This document shows positions 1 to 5,420 of a DNA stretch of 10,424 nt, piece by piece. Origin of the DNA: Pseudomonadota bacterium. GTDB taxonomy: Bacteria > Pseudomonadota > Gammaproteobacteria > Xanthomonadales > Xanthomonadaceae. Under the pieces are notes generated by a model. It was not told the origin of the DNA and did no database searches. It was given only the letters and a program-made list of their open reading frames with translations. Location of the stretch: NCBI GenBank assembly GCA_023423235.1, contig JAFAFY010000210.1, positions 1 to 10,424 on the forward strand. Direction: 5' to 3'. The number at the start of each line of letters is the position of its first letter. Position 1 is the stretch's first letter. Both the position numbers and the translations under genes were made by a program.

Positions 1-1007
1 GCATCGAACAGCTTGCCGAAACCGCCCTGGCCATGGTCGCGCCCGGCAAGGGCGTCATCGCGATCGACGAGTCCACGGCCACCATCGCCAAGCGTTTCGA
101 GGGCGTGGGCATCGCCAACAACGAAGAGAACCGCCGCGCCTACCGCGAGCTGCTGCTGACCACGCCGAAGCTGTCGGAGCACATCAGCGGCGCGATCCTG
201 TTCGACGAGACCATCCGCCAGTCGACCAGGGCCGGCGTGCCCTTCGCCAAGTACCTGGCCGGGCAGGGGATCATTCCGGGCATCAAGGTCGACAAGGGCG
301 CGCATGCGCTGGCCGGTTTCCCGGGCGAGCTGGTGACCGAGGGCCTGGACGGCCTGCGCGCGCGGCTGGAGGAGTACTACAAGCTGGGCGCGCGTTTCGC
401 CAAGTGGCGCGCGGTCATCAACATCGGCGAGGACATGCCGTCGGGCACCTGCATCGAGGCCAATGCGCACGCGCTGGCGCGCTACGCCGCGCTGTGCCAG
501 GAGCAGGGCCTGGTGCCGATGGTCGAGCCGGAAGTGCTGATGGACGGCGACCACGACATCGAGACCTGCTACGAGGTCACCGAGGTCACCTTGCGCGCGC
601 TGTTCGACGCGCTCTACAACCAGAACGTCACCCTGGAGGGCACGATCCTCAAGGCGTCGATGGTGCTGCCGGGCAAGGACAGCGGCGAGACCGCCGAGGT
701 CGAGGAAGTGGCCGAGGCCACGCTGATGTGCCTGAAGTCGTCGGTGCCGGCGATCCTTCCGGGCATCGTGTTCCTCTCGGGCGGGCAGAGCGACGAGGCC
801 GCGACCGCGCACCTGGACGCGATGAACCGCATGGGCCCCAATCCTTGGCCGCTGTCGTTCTCCTACGGTCGTGCGATGCAGTCGGCGGCGCTGAAGCTGT
901 GGTCGCAGGACCTGGCCAACAACGTCGGCAAGGCGCAGGAGACGGTCTTCGCGCGTGCCCGGGCCAATGGCCTGGCGGCGCAGGGCAAGTGGAGCCGCGG
1001 CGCCTGA
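1..1007 (+). CDS. Class I fructose-1,6-bisphosphate aldolase (5' end cut by window edge)
   Basis: Glycolytic and gluconeogenic enzyme of the cytoplasm that cleaves fructose-1,6-bisphosphate into dihydroxyacetone phosphate and glyceraldehyde-3-phosphate through a lysine Schiff base. The frame is open from base 3 (IEQLAETALAMVAPGKG), so the gene begins about two codons before the window; the ATG at 33 is internal. Assuming an MS start, the protein is about 336 aa, somewhat shorter than the roughly 360-aa animal enzymes. Visible family residues in that numbering: AIDES with Asp24, KVDKG near 97-101, AKW with Lys136, VEPE at 177-180, Schiff-base Lys219 in ILKASMVLPG (codon at 651), LSGGQSDEEA-like LSGGQSDEAA, and SFSYGRAMQ. 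This is the eukaryotic-type (PF00274) aldolase, not the DhnA-type FbaB of E. coli. It ends SRGA, without the C-terminal Tyr of vertebrate enzymes. In related genomes this gene often follows pgk and pyk; that cannot be seen here. Identification is secure. Confidence 0.97.
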   Translation, partial: IEQLAETALAMVAPGKGVIAIDESTATIAKRFEGVGIANNEENRRAYRELLLTTPKLSEHISGAILFDETIRQSTRAGVPFAKYLAGQGIIPGIKVDKGAHALAGFPGELVTEGLDGLRARLEEYYKLGARFAKWRAVINIGEDMPSGTCIEANAHALARYAALCQEQGLVPMVEPEVLMDGDHDIETCYEVTEVTLRALFDALYNQNVTLEGTILKASMVLPGKDSGETAEVEEVAEATLMCLKSSVPAILPGIVFLSGGQSDEAATAHLDAMNRMGPNPWPLSFSYGRAMQSAALKLWSQDLANNVGKAQETVFARARANGLAAQGKWSRGA

Positions 1008-1193
1008 TCCAGCGGCGGTCCGCCGGCGTTCTGCCCGGAAGCATGGCTGCGGCAATCGCCGCGCCGGGACATCCGCTGCCCAAGGCGCTGCGGCGCACGC
1101 CCGCGGCCTGGCGCGTCGCGGGCGCACCGGTCCCGCGGCGGTCTGGAGCACGGCCGGCCGTGCCCAGCCGGTTTCGACGCCGGCCTGACCGCG

Positions 1194-1207
1194 ATGCCGG
1201 CCGGCAT
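1194..1207. repeat. 14-bp perfect palindrome between convergent genes
   Basis: ATGCCGGCCGGCAT is its own reverse complement. With the flanking bases (1191-1210) a transcript could form an 8-bp stem containing one G-U pair around a GGCC loop. It lies about 45 bp beyond the 3' end of the minus-strand membrane-protein gene and about 190 bp beyond the aldolase stop. No T-run follows on either strand, so it is not a canonical intrinsic terminator. The rest of 1008-1250 shows nothing convincing: no open frame with coding character and no clear promoter. Confidence 0.3.
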
Positions 1208-1250
1208 TGCCGTCGCTGGCGCGCTGTACTGCAGCCTTGGCGCGGTGTGT

Positions 1251-1910
1251 TCAGCGGCCCGGTAGGTCGGGCGGGTCGTTCGCTGACCTGCGCCGTTCAC
1301 CACGCCGCGCTGCCAGGCGCGCAGCGCCGTTCGCGGCGATGCGCCGGTCCACATGGTCCAGCAGCAGATCCGATGCGGTCTTCAGTGCAACGACCAGCAG
1401 CAGCGCAGGCGTCGTCGCCGCCCAGCCGTCGGTCACCATCACCATGACGTGCATCGGCACCACCCGCAGGTAGGGCAGGAACATCAGCGCGCCGAGGTTG
1501 GGCCGGCCGCGCAGGTCGGCGGCGTGCTGCGCGGCATAGGTCCGGCGCTGCGAGAGCACGAACGACACGCCGCACGCGGCCAGGATCGCCAGGTCGCCCC
1601 AGCCGTCGGGCAGATGCGCCTTGCACAGGAACACCAGGTAGACAAGGTGGAAGGCGCCGTAGTGCAGGGCGAAGAACGTCGCCGTGCTGTTCTTCCCGGC
1701 CTCGGTTTCCGGTACCGGCCTGCCGTTCGCGCGCAGGCCCTCGGTGGTGAAATCGCGCAGCGCGCGCATGCGCTTGCGCGCGTACCAGCCGATGACCACG
1801 CTCTGGATCCAGAATGGCCACAGCAACCAGCCGATCGGCCAGTCGAAGGCCAAGGCCATCGCCAGGGTCAGCAGGTTCGACAGCAGCAGGTCGCGCGCGG
1901 ATCGGCTCAT
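1251..1910 (-). CDS. DUF6498-like multi-pass membrane protein
   Basis: Integral inner-membrane protein of 219 aa with no known biochemical function. Hydrophobic segments lie near residues 8-28, 26-43, 79-97, 105-120, 142-160 and 165-184. The C-terminal tail from about 188 is rich in Arg and probably cytoplasmic. Distinctive motifs are WPFWIQSVVIGWY (31-43), FFALHYGAFHLVY (79-91), PYLRVVPMH (146-154) and KTASDLLLDH (177-186). His83, His88, His154 and Asp181 are polar residues within or beside membrane segments. From memory this pattern matches the DUF6498 family found in xanthomonads; a domain search would settle it. The ATG at 1908-1910 overlaps the stop of the upstream macrodomain gene by four bases (ATGA), so the two are almost certainly cotranscribed and translationally coupled. 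A longer reading of the same frame, up to 2471, only shadows the macrodomain gene. Confidence 0.78.
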   Translation of the reverse strand: MSRSARDLLLSNLLTLAMALAFDWPIGWLLWPFWIQSVVIGWYARKRMRALRDFTTEGLRANGRPVPETEAGKNSTATFFALHYGAFHLVYLVFLCKAHLPDGWGDLAILAACGVSFVLSQRRTYAAQHAADLRGRPNLGALMFLPYLRVVPMHVMVMVTDGWAATTPALLLVVALKTASDLLLDHVDRRIAANGAARLAARRGERRRSANDPPDLPGR

Positions 1911-2431
1911 GCGGCCAGTGCCGCCTCGTAGCGCGCCAGCATGCCGGCATCGTGGCAGCAGAACAGCACCGAGAGTGCCGCGTCCATCTCCGCCAGCGCG
2001 TCGCGCACGGTGCGGGCGGCCACCGCAACCGCGTCGTTGGCCGGATAGCCGTAGACGCCGCAACTGATCGCCGGAAACGCGATCGTCGCCAGGCCATGCG
2101 CCGCCGCCAGCCGCAGGCTGTTGCGGTAGCACGCCGCCAGCAGCTGCGCCTCGCCGTTCCTGCCGCCAGCCCAGACCGGGCCGACGGTGTGGATCACGAA
2201 GCGTGCGGGCAGGTCGAAGCCGGGCGTGATGCGGGCCTCGCCGGTCGGGCAGCGCACGCCGGGCTGCACCTCGGGGATCGCGCGGCAGGCCGCGGCCAGT
2301 GCCGGGCCGGCGGCACGGTGGATCGCGCCGTCCACGCCGCCACCGCCGGCCAGCGCGGGATTGGCGGCATTGACGATGGCATCGACCCGGCAGCGGGTGA
2401 TGTCGGCCAGGCGGGCGTCGAGGCGGTGCAT
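1907..2431 (-). CDS. ymdB: YmdB-like macrodomain protein (O-acetyl-ADP-ribose deacetylase)
   Basis: Single macrodomain of 174 aa, about the same length as E. coli YmdB (177 aa). Family members bind ADP-ribose and hydrolyse O-acetyl-ADP-ribose or remove mono-ADP-ribose from proteins in the cytoplasm; YmdB is also reported to modulate RNase III. Visible hallmarks are ADIT (9-12, Asp10 expected to contact the adenine), VNAANPALAGGGGVDGAI (20-37), HTVGPVW (81-87) and FPAISCGVYGYP (119-130). Asn24 and Asp34 align with the catalytic Asn25 and Asp35 of YmdB. The usual GDIT is ADIT here. The ATG at 2429-2431 is chosen because it aligns with the YmdB N terminus; it lacks a clear ribosome site. An in-frame ATG at 2485 would add 18 residues of unconvincing sequence, although a weak GGGGCG lies just before it. 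The stop overlaps the start of the following membrane-protein gene. Confidence 0.93.
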   Translation of the reverse strand: MHRLDARLADITRCRVDAIVNAANPALAGGGGVDGAIHRAAGPALAAACRAIPEVQPGVRCPTGEARITPGFDLPARFVIHTVGPVWAGGRNGEAQLLAACYRNSLRLAAAHGLATIAFPAISCGVYGYPANDAVAVAARTVRDALAEMDAALSVLFCCHDAGMLARYEAALAA

Positions 2432-2520
2432 GGCGCGAGTGTCGCATGCAAGGCGCGCACCCTTCGGGCACGACCCTGCCGTCATCGTCGCCCCGTTAGG
2501 CTGTCAGGACCTGCCAGACG

Positions 2521-2525
2521 AGGAG
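2521..2525 (+). promoter_or_regulatory. Strong Shine-Dalgarno site for the 2533 gene
   Basis: AGGAG lies seven bases before the ATG at 2533, an ideal spacing. This fixes the start of the downstream small protein. No convincing -35/-10 pair is visible in the 101-bp divergent spacer (2432-2532). Confidence 0.8.
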
Positions 2526-2532
2526 ACCGACG

Positions 2533-3021
2533 ATGCCGGATCCAACTGCCAGCGACCGGCTTCACGTGCCACTGCCGGTGCACGACGCCCTGCGCCGTGG
2601 CCGGCCGGCGGAGGCAGTCAAGGCCCTGCGCGAGGCCAACCCGGGGCTGGATGCGCGTAGTGCGCAGGCTGCGGTCGAGCGGATCGCGCGCGACCCGGCC
2701 ACGACCCTCGTCGACGATGATCCCTACCGGCCGGCGCCAGGCGCCGCGCCCGGCGGCAGCGACACCCTGCCCAGCGCGGTCGCCGCGCGCATCGCCACCG
2801 GCAACGTGGTCGACGCCGCGCGCAGCCTGCGCGATGCCCGGCCCGACCTCAGCGCGGCCGAGGCCGAAGCCGCGGTGACCCGGCATGCCTCGCCGCTGCT
2901 GCAGCAGGCGCGCACCGAAACCGTGGTGCAGGGCGACAGCCGCCGCTTCGGCTGGGCCGTCTGGGTCTTGCTGCTGGTGGCGCTGGGCGCGGGCCTGGCG
3001 CTGCTGTCGGGGCATTTCTGA
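2533..3021 (+). CDS. Tail-anchored protein with two L7/L12-C-terminal-like repeats
   Basis: Uncharacterised 162-aa protein. It contains two related segments of about 37 residues, 16-52 and 83-119, which I align by eye at 15 of 37 identical positions. Each has the pattern G-x-x-x-(E/D)-A-x-(K/R)-x-L-R-(E/D)-A-x-P-x-L, then A-x-A-A-V. Repeat 1 (GRPAEAVKALREANPGLDAR at 23-42) resembles the helical motif of the ribosomal protein bL12 C-terminal domain (KxxxIKxxRxxTGLGLKEAKxxVE). A Pro/Gly/Asp-rich linker (about 55-80) joins the repeats. The C terminus (139-160) is one hydrophobic helix, FGWAVWVLLLVALGAGLALL, followed by HF, so the protein is probably tail-anchored with its repeats in the cytoplasm. 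A perfect ribosome site and normal codon bias support it as a real gene. The function is unknown, and the L7/L12 likeness does not imply a ribosomal role. It diverges from the macrodomain gene and converges on the cysteine synthase gene. Confidence 0.88.
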   Translation: MPDPTASDRLHVPLPVHDALRRGRPAEAVKALREANPGLDARSAQAAVERIARDPATTLVDDDPYRPAPGAAPGGSDTLPSAVAARIATGNVVDAARSLRDARPDLSAAEAEAAVTRHASPLLQQARTETVVQGDSRRFGWAVWVLLLVALGAGLALLSGHF

Positions 3022-3067
3022 GCGAAGGTTGATCTGAGTCATGGCCGGGACGCCGCAGGCATTACGC

Positions 3068-3103
3068 CGTGGCGCCACGCGTCCTTCCGGTCCAATCCGG
3101 TCC
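3068..3103. repeat. Short palindrome and direct repeat between convergent genes
   Basis: The 118-bp gap between the convergent 2533 gene and the cysteine synthase gene holds a perfect 12-bp palindrome, CGTGGCGCCACG (3068-3079). A direct repeat follows: TCCGGTCC at 3086-3093 and again at 3096-3103, a 10-bp period. Neither is followed by a T-run, so I do not call a terminator. Either could be chance in DNA this rich in G and C. Confidence 0.3.
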
Positions 3104-3139
3104 GACACAGCCCCGAGGGGGAAGGGCAGTGCAACCCGC

Positions 3140-4099
3140 TCAGGGCAAACCAGCCAGCCAGTCGTCGTCGGAGCCTTCATTGACGTCGGCGAACAGCGGC
3201 GTGGAGAAGTAGCGCTCGCCGGTATCGGGCAGCATCGCCAGGATGACGTCGCCGTCGCGGGCCTGCTTTGCCACTTCCAGTGCCGCGGACACGGTGGCGC
3301 CGGCCGAGATGCCGACGAAGAGGCCTTCCTCGGCCGCCAGCCGGCGGGCGATGGCGATGGCGTCGCTGTCCTCGACCGAGAGCACCTCGGCGGCGACGCT
3401 GCGGTCCAGCACCTCGGGCACGAAATCCGGGGTCCAGCCCTGGATCTTGTGCGGCGACCAGTCCTTGCCCTGCAGCAGCGCGGCGCCGGCGGGCTCGCAG
3501 GCGGTCACCCGGACCTCGGGGCGCGCGACCCGCAGCACCTCGCCGACACCGGTCAGGGTGCCGCCGGTGCCCCAGCCGGTGACGAAATGGTCGAGCCGGC
3601 GGCCGGCGAAATCGCGCAGGATCTCCGCCGCGGTGGTGTTGCGGTGATAGGCGGGGTTGGCCGGGTTGCTGAACTGGCTGGCCCAGAACCAGCCGTGCTG
3701 CTCGGCCAGTTCCTTCGCCTTGCGCACCATGCCGCTGCCGCGCTCGGCGGCGGGGGTCAGGATCACCTTGGCGCCATAGGCGCGCATCAGCTTGCGGCGC
3801 TCGATCGAGAAGGTCTCGACCATCGTCGCCACGAAGCTGTAGCCGCGCGCCGCGCACACCATCGCCAGCGCCACGCCGGTATTGCCCGAGGTCGCCTCGA
3901 CCACGGTGTCGCCGGGTTTGAGCAGGCCGCGCTGCTCGGCGTCGAGGATGATCGCCAGTGCCAGCCGGTCCTTGACCGAGCCGCCGGGGTTGAAGGATTC
4001 GACCTTGGCGTAGAGCTCGACGTTGGCCGGCGCCACCCGGTGCAGGCGCACGATGGGGGTGTTGCCGACGGTCTGGAGGATGCTGTCGTACAGGGCCAT
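3140..4099 (-). CDS. cysK: Cysteine synthase (O-acetylserine sulfhydrylase)
   Basis: PLP enzyme of the cytoplasm that makes cysteine from O-acetyl-L-serine and sulfide, the last step of sulfate assimilation. The product is 319 aa, about the size of E. coli CysK (323 aa). Fold-type II landmarks appear in order: VGNTPIVRL (11-19); NPGGSVKDR (37-45) with PLP-binding Lys43; TSGNTG (70-75), the substrate-binding loop; SIERRKLM (98-105); QFSNPANP (142-149); the phosphate-cradle GTGGT (177-181); HKIQG (217-221); GISAG (263-267), the region contacting the PLP ring nitrogen; and LPDTGERYFST (290-300). The IERRK, PHKIQG and FSNPANP segments favour the CysK class over CysM or cystathionine beta-synthase. 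The ATG at 4097-4099 has GAGG six bases upstream (4106-4109 on this strand), which beats the longer frame reaching 4147. It is a single-gene unit, divergent from the efflux operon; no CysB-type operator is recognisable by eye. Confidence 0.96.
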   Translation of the reverse strand: MALYDSILQTVGNTPIVRLHRVAPANVELYAKVESFNPGGSVKDRLALAIILDAEQRGLLKPGDTVVEATSGNTGVALAMVCAARGYSFVATMVETFSIERRKLMRAYGAKVILTPAAERGSGMVRKAKELAEQHGWFWASQFSNPANPAYHRNTTAAEILRDFAGRRLDHFVTGWGTGGTLTGVGEVLRVARPEVRVTACEPAGAALLQGKDWSPHKIQGWTPDFVPEVLDRSVAAEVLSVEDSDAIAIARRLAAEEGLFVGISAGATVSAALEVAKQARDGDVILAMLPDTGERYFSTPLFADVNEGSDDDWLAGLP

Positions 4100-4168
4100 G
4101 GGATGCCTCGGTGCGGGCGCAGCGCGCGGTGGTCCAGCCTGGGGCAAAACGCACGCGCGGACTATCGG

Positions 4169-4197
4169 TTGACGTGGAACGCTGTTTTTTCATATCC
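4169..4197 (+). promoter_or_regulatory. Candidate sigma70-type promoter of the efflux operon
   Basis: TTGACG (4169-4174) matches five of six bases of the -35 consensus. About 16-18 bases later lies an A/T-rich patch (TTTTTTCATATCC, 4185-4197) that could hold a weak -10, such as CATATC or ATATCC. This is the only A/T-rich stretch in the cysteine-synthase/efflux divergent region. Transcription would begin near 4203. A second possible -10, TACTAT (4233-4238), lies downstream without a good -35. This is inferred from pattern only. Confidence 0.38.
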
Positions 4198-4219
4198 AGC
4201 TGATGGCACACGTGGCATC

Positions 4220-4251
4220 ACCGCCGGGCAGGTACTATCGGGCGGTTTTTT
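4220..4251 (+). terminator. Hairpin plus T6: attenuator-like element in the efflux leader
   Basis: ACCGCC (4220-4225) pairs with GGCGGT (4241-4246), enclosing a 15-base loop. The right arm runs into six T (4246-4251), the form of an intrinsic terminator. It lies downstream of the candidate promoter at 4169 and upstream of the alternative start TTG at 4272. If that start is right, the element sits in the mRNA leader and could reduce or regulate transcription into the pump genes. If the start is the ATG at 4203, the element falls inside the coding region. The six-base stem is modest, so function is uncertain. Confidence 0.35.
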
Positions 4252-4271
4252 CGACTGCAGCCAGGCTTCTC

Positions 4272-5420
4272 TTGTCCACGCCGCCGCCCCATTTGCCGCC
4301 GCCGCCCGTTCATCGGTTCCGCCGTCTCCGCCTCTGCGCCGCCTTTGGCGTGCTGGGGCTGCTGTCGGCCTGCGGCAGCGACGCGCCGGCCGGTCCCGCC
4401 GGCGGGGCGAATGCGCCGGTACCGGTGACCACCACCGTCGTCGCGCCGCGCGAGTGGCACGACACCATCGCCGCGCTCGGTACCGTGAATGCGCGCGAGT
4501 CGATCACCGTGACCGCCAAGGTCAGCGAGACCGTGGAGCGGGTGCACTTCGACAGCGGCGACGCGGTCGCGGCAGGCGCGGTGCTGGTCACGCTGTCGGG
4601 CAACCAGCAGCAGGCGACGCTGCAGGCGGCCGAAGCCGCCGCCACGGATGCCGAACAGCAGTACCGGCGGGGTCAGGAACTGGCCGCGCAGCAGCTGATC
4701 GCCCGCGCCTCGGTCGACACCCTGCGCGCGACCCGCGACAGCACCCGGGCGCGGGTTGCCGAGATGCGCGCCAACATCGGCGACCGCCGCATCCGCGCGC
4801 CGTTCGCCGGCGTGCTGGGCATCCGCCAGGTCAGTCCCGGCGCGCTGGTGACCCCGGGCACGCCGATCGCCACGCTCGACGACATCGGTTCGGTCTACGT
4901 CGATTTCCCCGTACCCGAAACCCGCCTGGCGCGGGTCGCGCCGGGCCAGCCGCTGGCCGGCCGCAGCGCGGCCTGGCCGGGCCAGACCTTCGCGGGCACG
5001 GTGCAGACCGTCGATACCCGTATCGACCCGGCCTCGCGCGCGGTGACGGTGCGCGGCAGCTTCGCCAATCCCGACCGCCGCCTGCATCCGGGCATGCTGG
5101 TCCAGGTGCAACTGCAGCAGCGTGCGCGGCAGGCGCTGATGGTCCCGGAGATCGCGGTGATCCAGGTCGGCCGCGACACCTTCGTCTATCGCGTCGCCGA
5201 GGACGACAGCGTCAGCCAGGCGCCGATCACCGTCGGCGTGCGCGAGGACGGCCTGGTCGAGGTGGTCGAGGGGCTGGCGCCGGGCGAGCGCATCGTCGTC
5301 GATGGCACCGGCAAGTTGCGCCCGGGCATGACCATCACCGAGGGCACGGTGGCCCAGGCCAAGGCGCAGGCCGCCGATCCCGAGGCCGACGCGCCCGCCG
5401 GTGACGGACCCAGCGAATGA
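4272..5420 (+). CDS. RND efflux periplasmic adaptor (membrane fusion lipoprotein)
   Basis: Adaptor that links an inner-membrane RND pump to an outer-membrane channel in the periplasm. From TTG 4272 it is 382 aa. Residues 21-34 form a lipoprotein signal ending LLSAC, so Cys34 should be lipidated. Then follow a lipoyl half-motif (about 78-109, ending LVTLSG), an alpha-hairpin rich in Ala/Gln/Arg (110-167), the second lipoyl half (IRAPFAGVLGIRQVSPGALV, 174-193), a beta-barrel (217-292) and the membrane-proximal domain (293-357). The last 20 or so residues are Ala/Asp-rich. The start is uncertain. An in-frame ATG at 4203 gives 405 aa, but it would put 56 residues before the lipid Cys. The stretch 4206-4271 also uses A/T third positions in 9 of 22 codons, unlike the rest of the gene. 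TTG 4272 has only a weak AGG six bases upstream. The stop overlaps the permease start by four bases. Confidence 0.94.
   Translation: MSTPPPHLPPPPVHRFRRLRLCAAFGVLGLLSACGSDAPAGPAGGANAPVPVTTTVVAPREWHDTIAALGTVNARESITVTAKVSETVERVHFDSGDAVAAGAVLVTLSGNQQQATLQAAEAAATDAEQQYRRGQELAAQQLIARASVDTLRATRDSTRARVAEMRANIGDRRIRAPFAGVLGIRQVSPGALVTPGTPIATLDDIGSVYVDFPVPETRLARVAPGQPLAGRSAAWPGQTFAGTVQTVDTRIDPASRAVTVRGSFANPDRRLHPGMLVQVQLQQRARQALMVPEIAVIQVGRDTFVYRVAEDDSVSQAPITVGVREDGLVEVVEGLAPGERIVVDGTGKLRPGMTITEGTVAQAKAQAADPEADAPAGDGPSE

Noticed and set aside
404..1447. A 347-codon plus-strand frame overlapping the aldolase
   Set aside because: It is the +2 shadow of the aldolase, continuing through the gap because the DNA has few stop codons. 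The translation is Arg/Gly/Ala-rich without domain features.
1251..2471. A 406-codon reading of the membrane-protein frame suggesting a longer fusion protein
   Set aside because: The first 187 residues are the macrodomain gene read in the wrong frame. The ATG at 1910 with its ATGA overlap gives a proper membrane protein.
3111..3120. CCCCGAGGGG as a possible terminator stem for the convergent genes
   Set aside because: Four pairs around a two-base loop are too short to be stable, and no T-run follows on either strand.
3041..5404. A 787-codon open frame on the plus strand
   Set aside because: It runs antisense through cysteine synthase and then out of frame through the adaptor. Composition is low-complexity Ala/Gly/Arg and it matches no family; both overlapped genes are secure.
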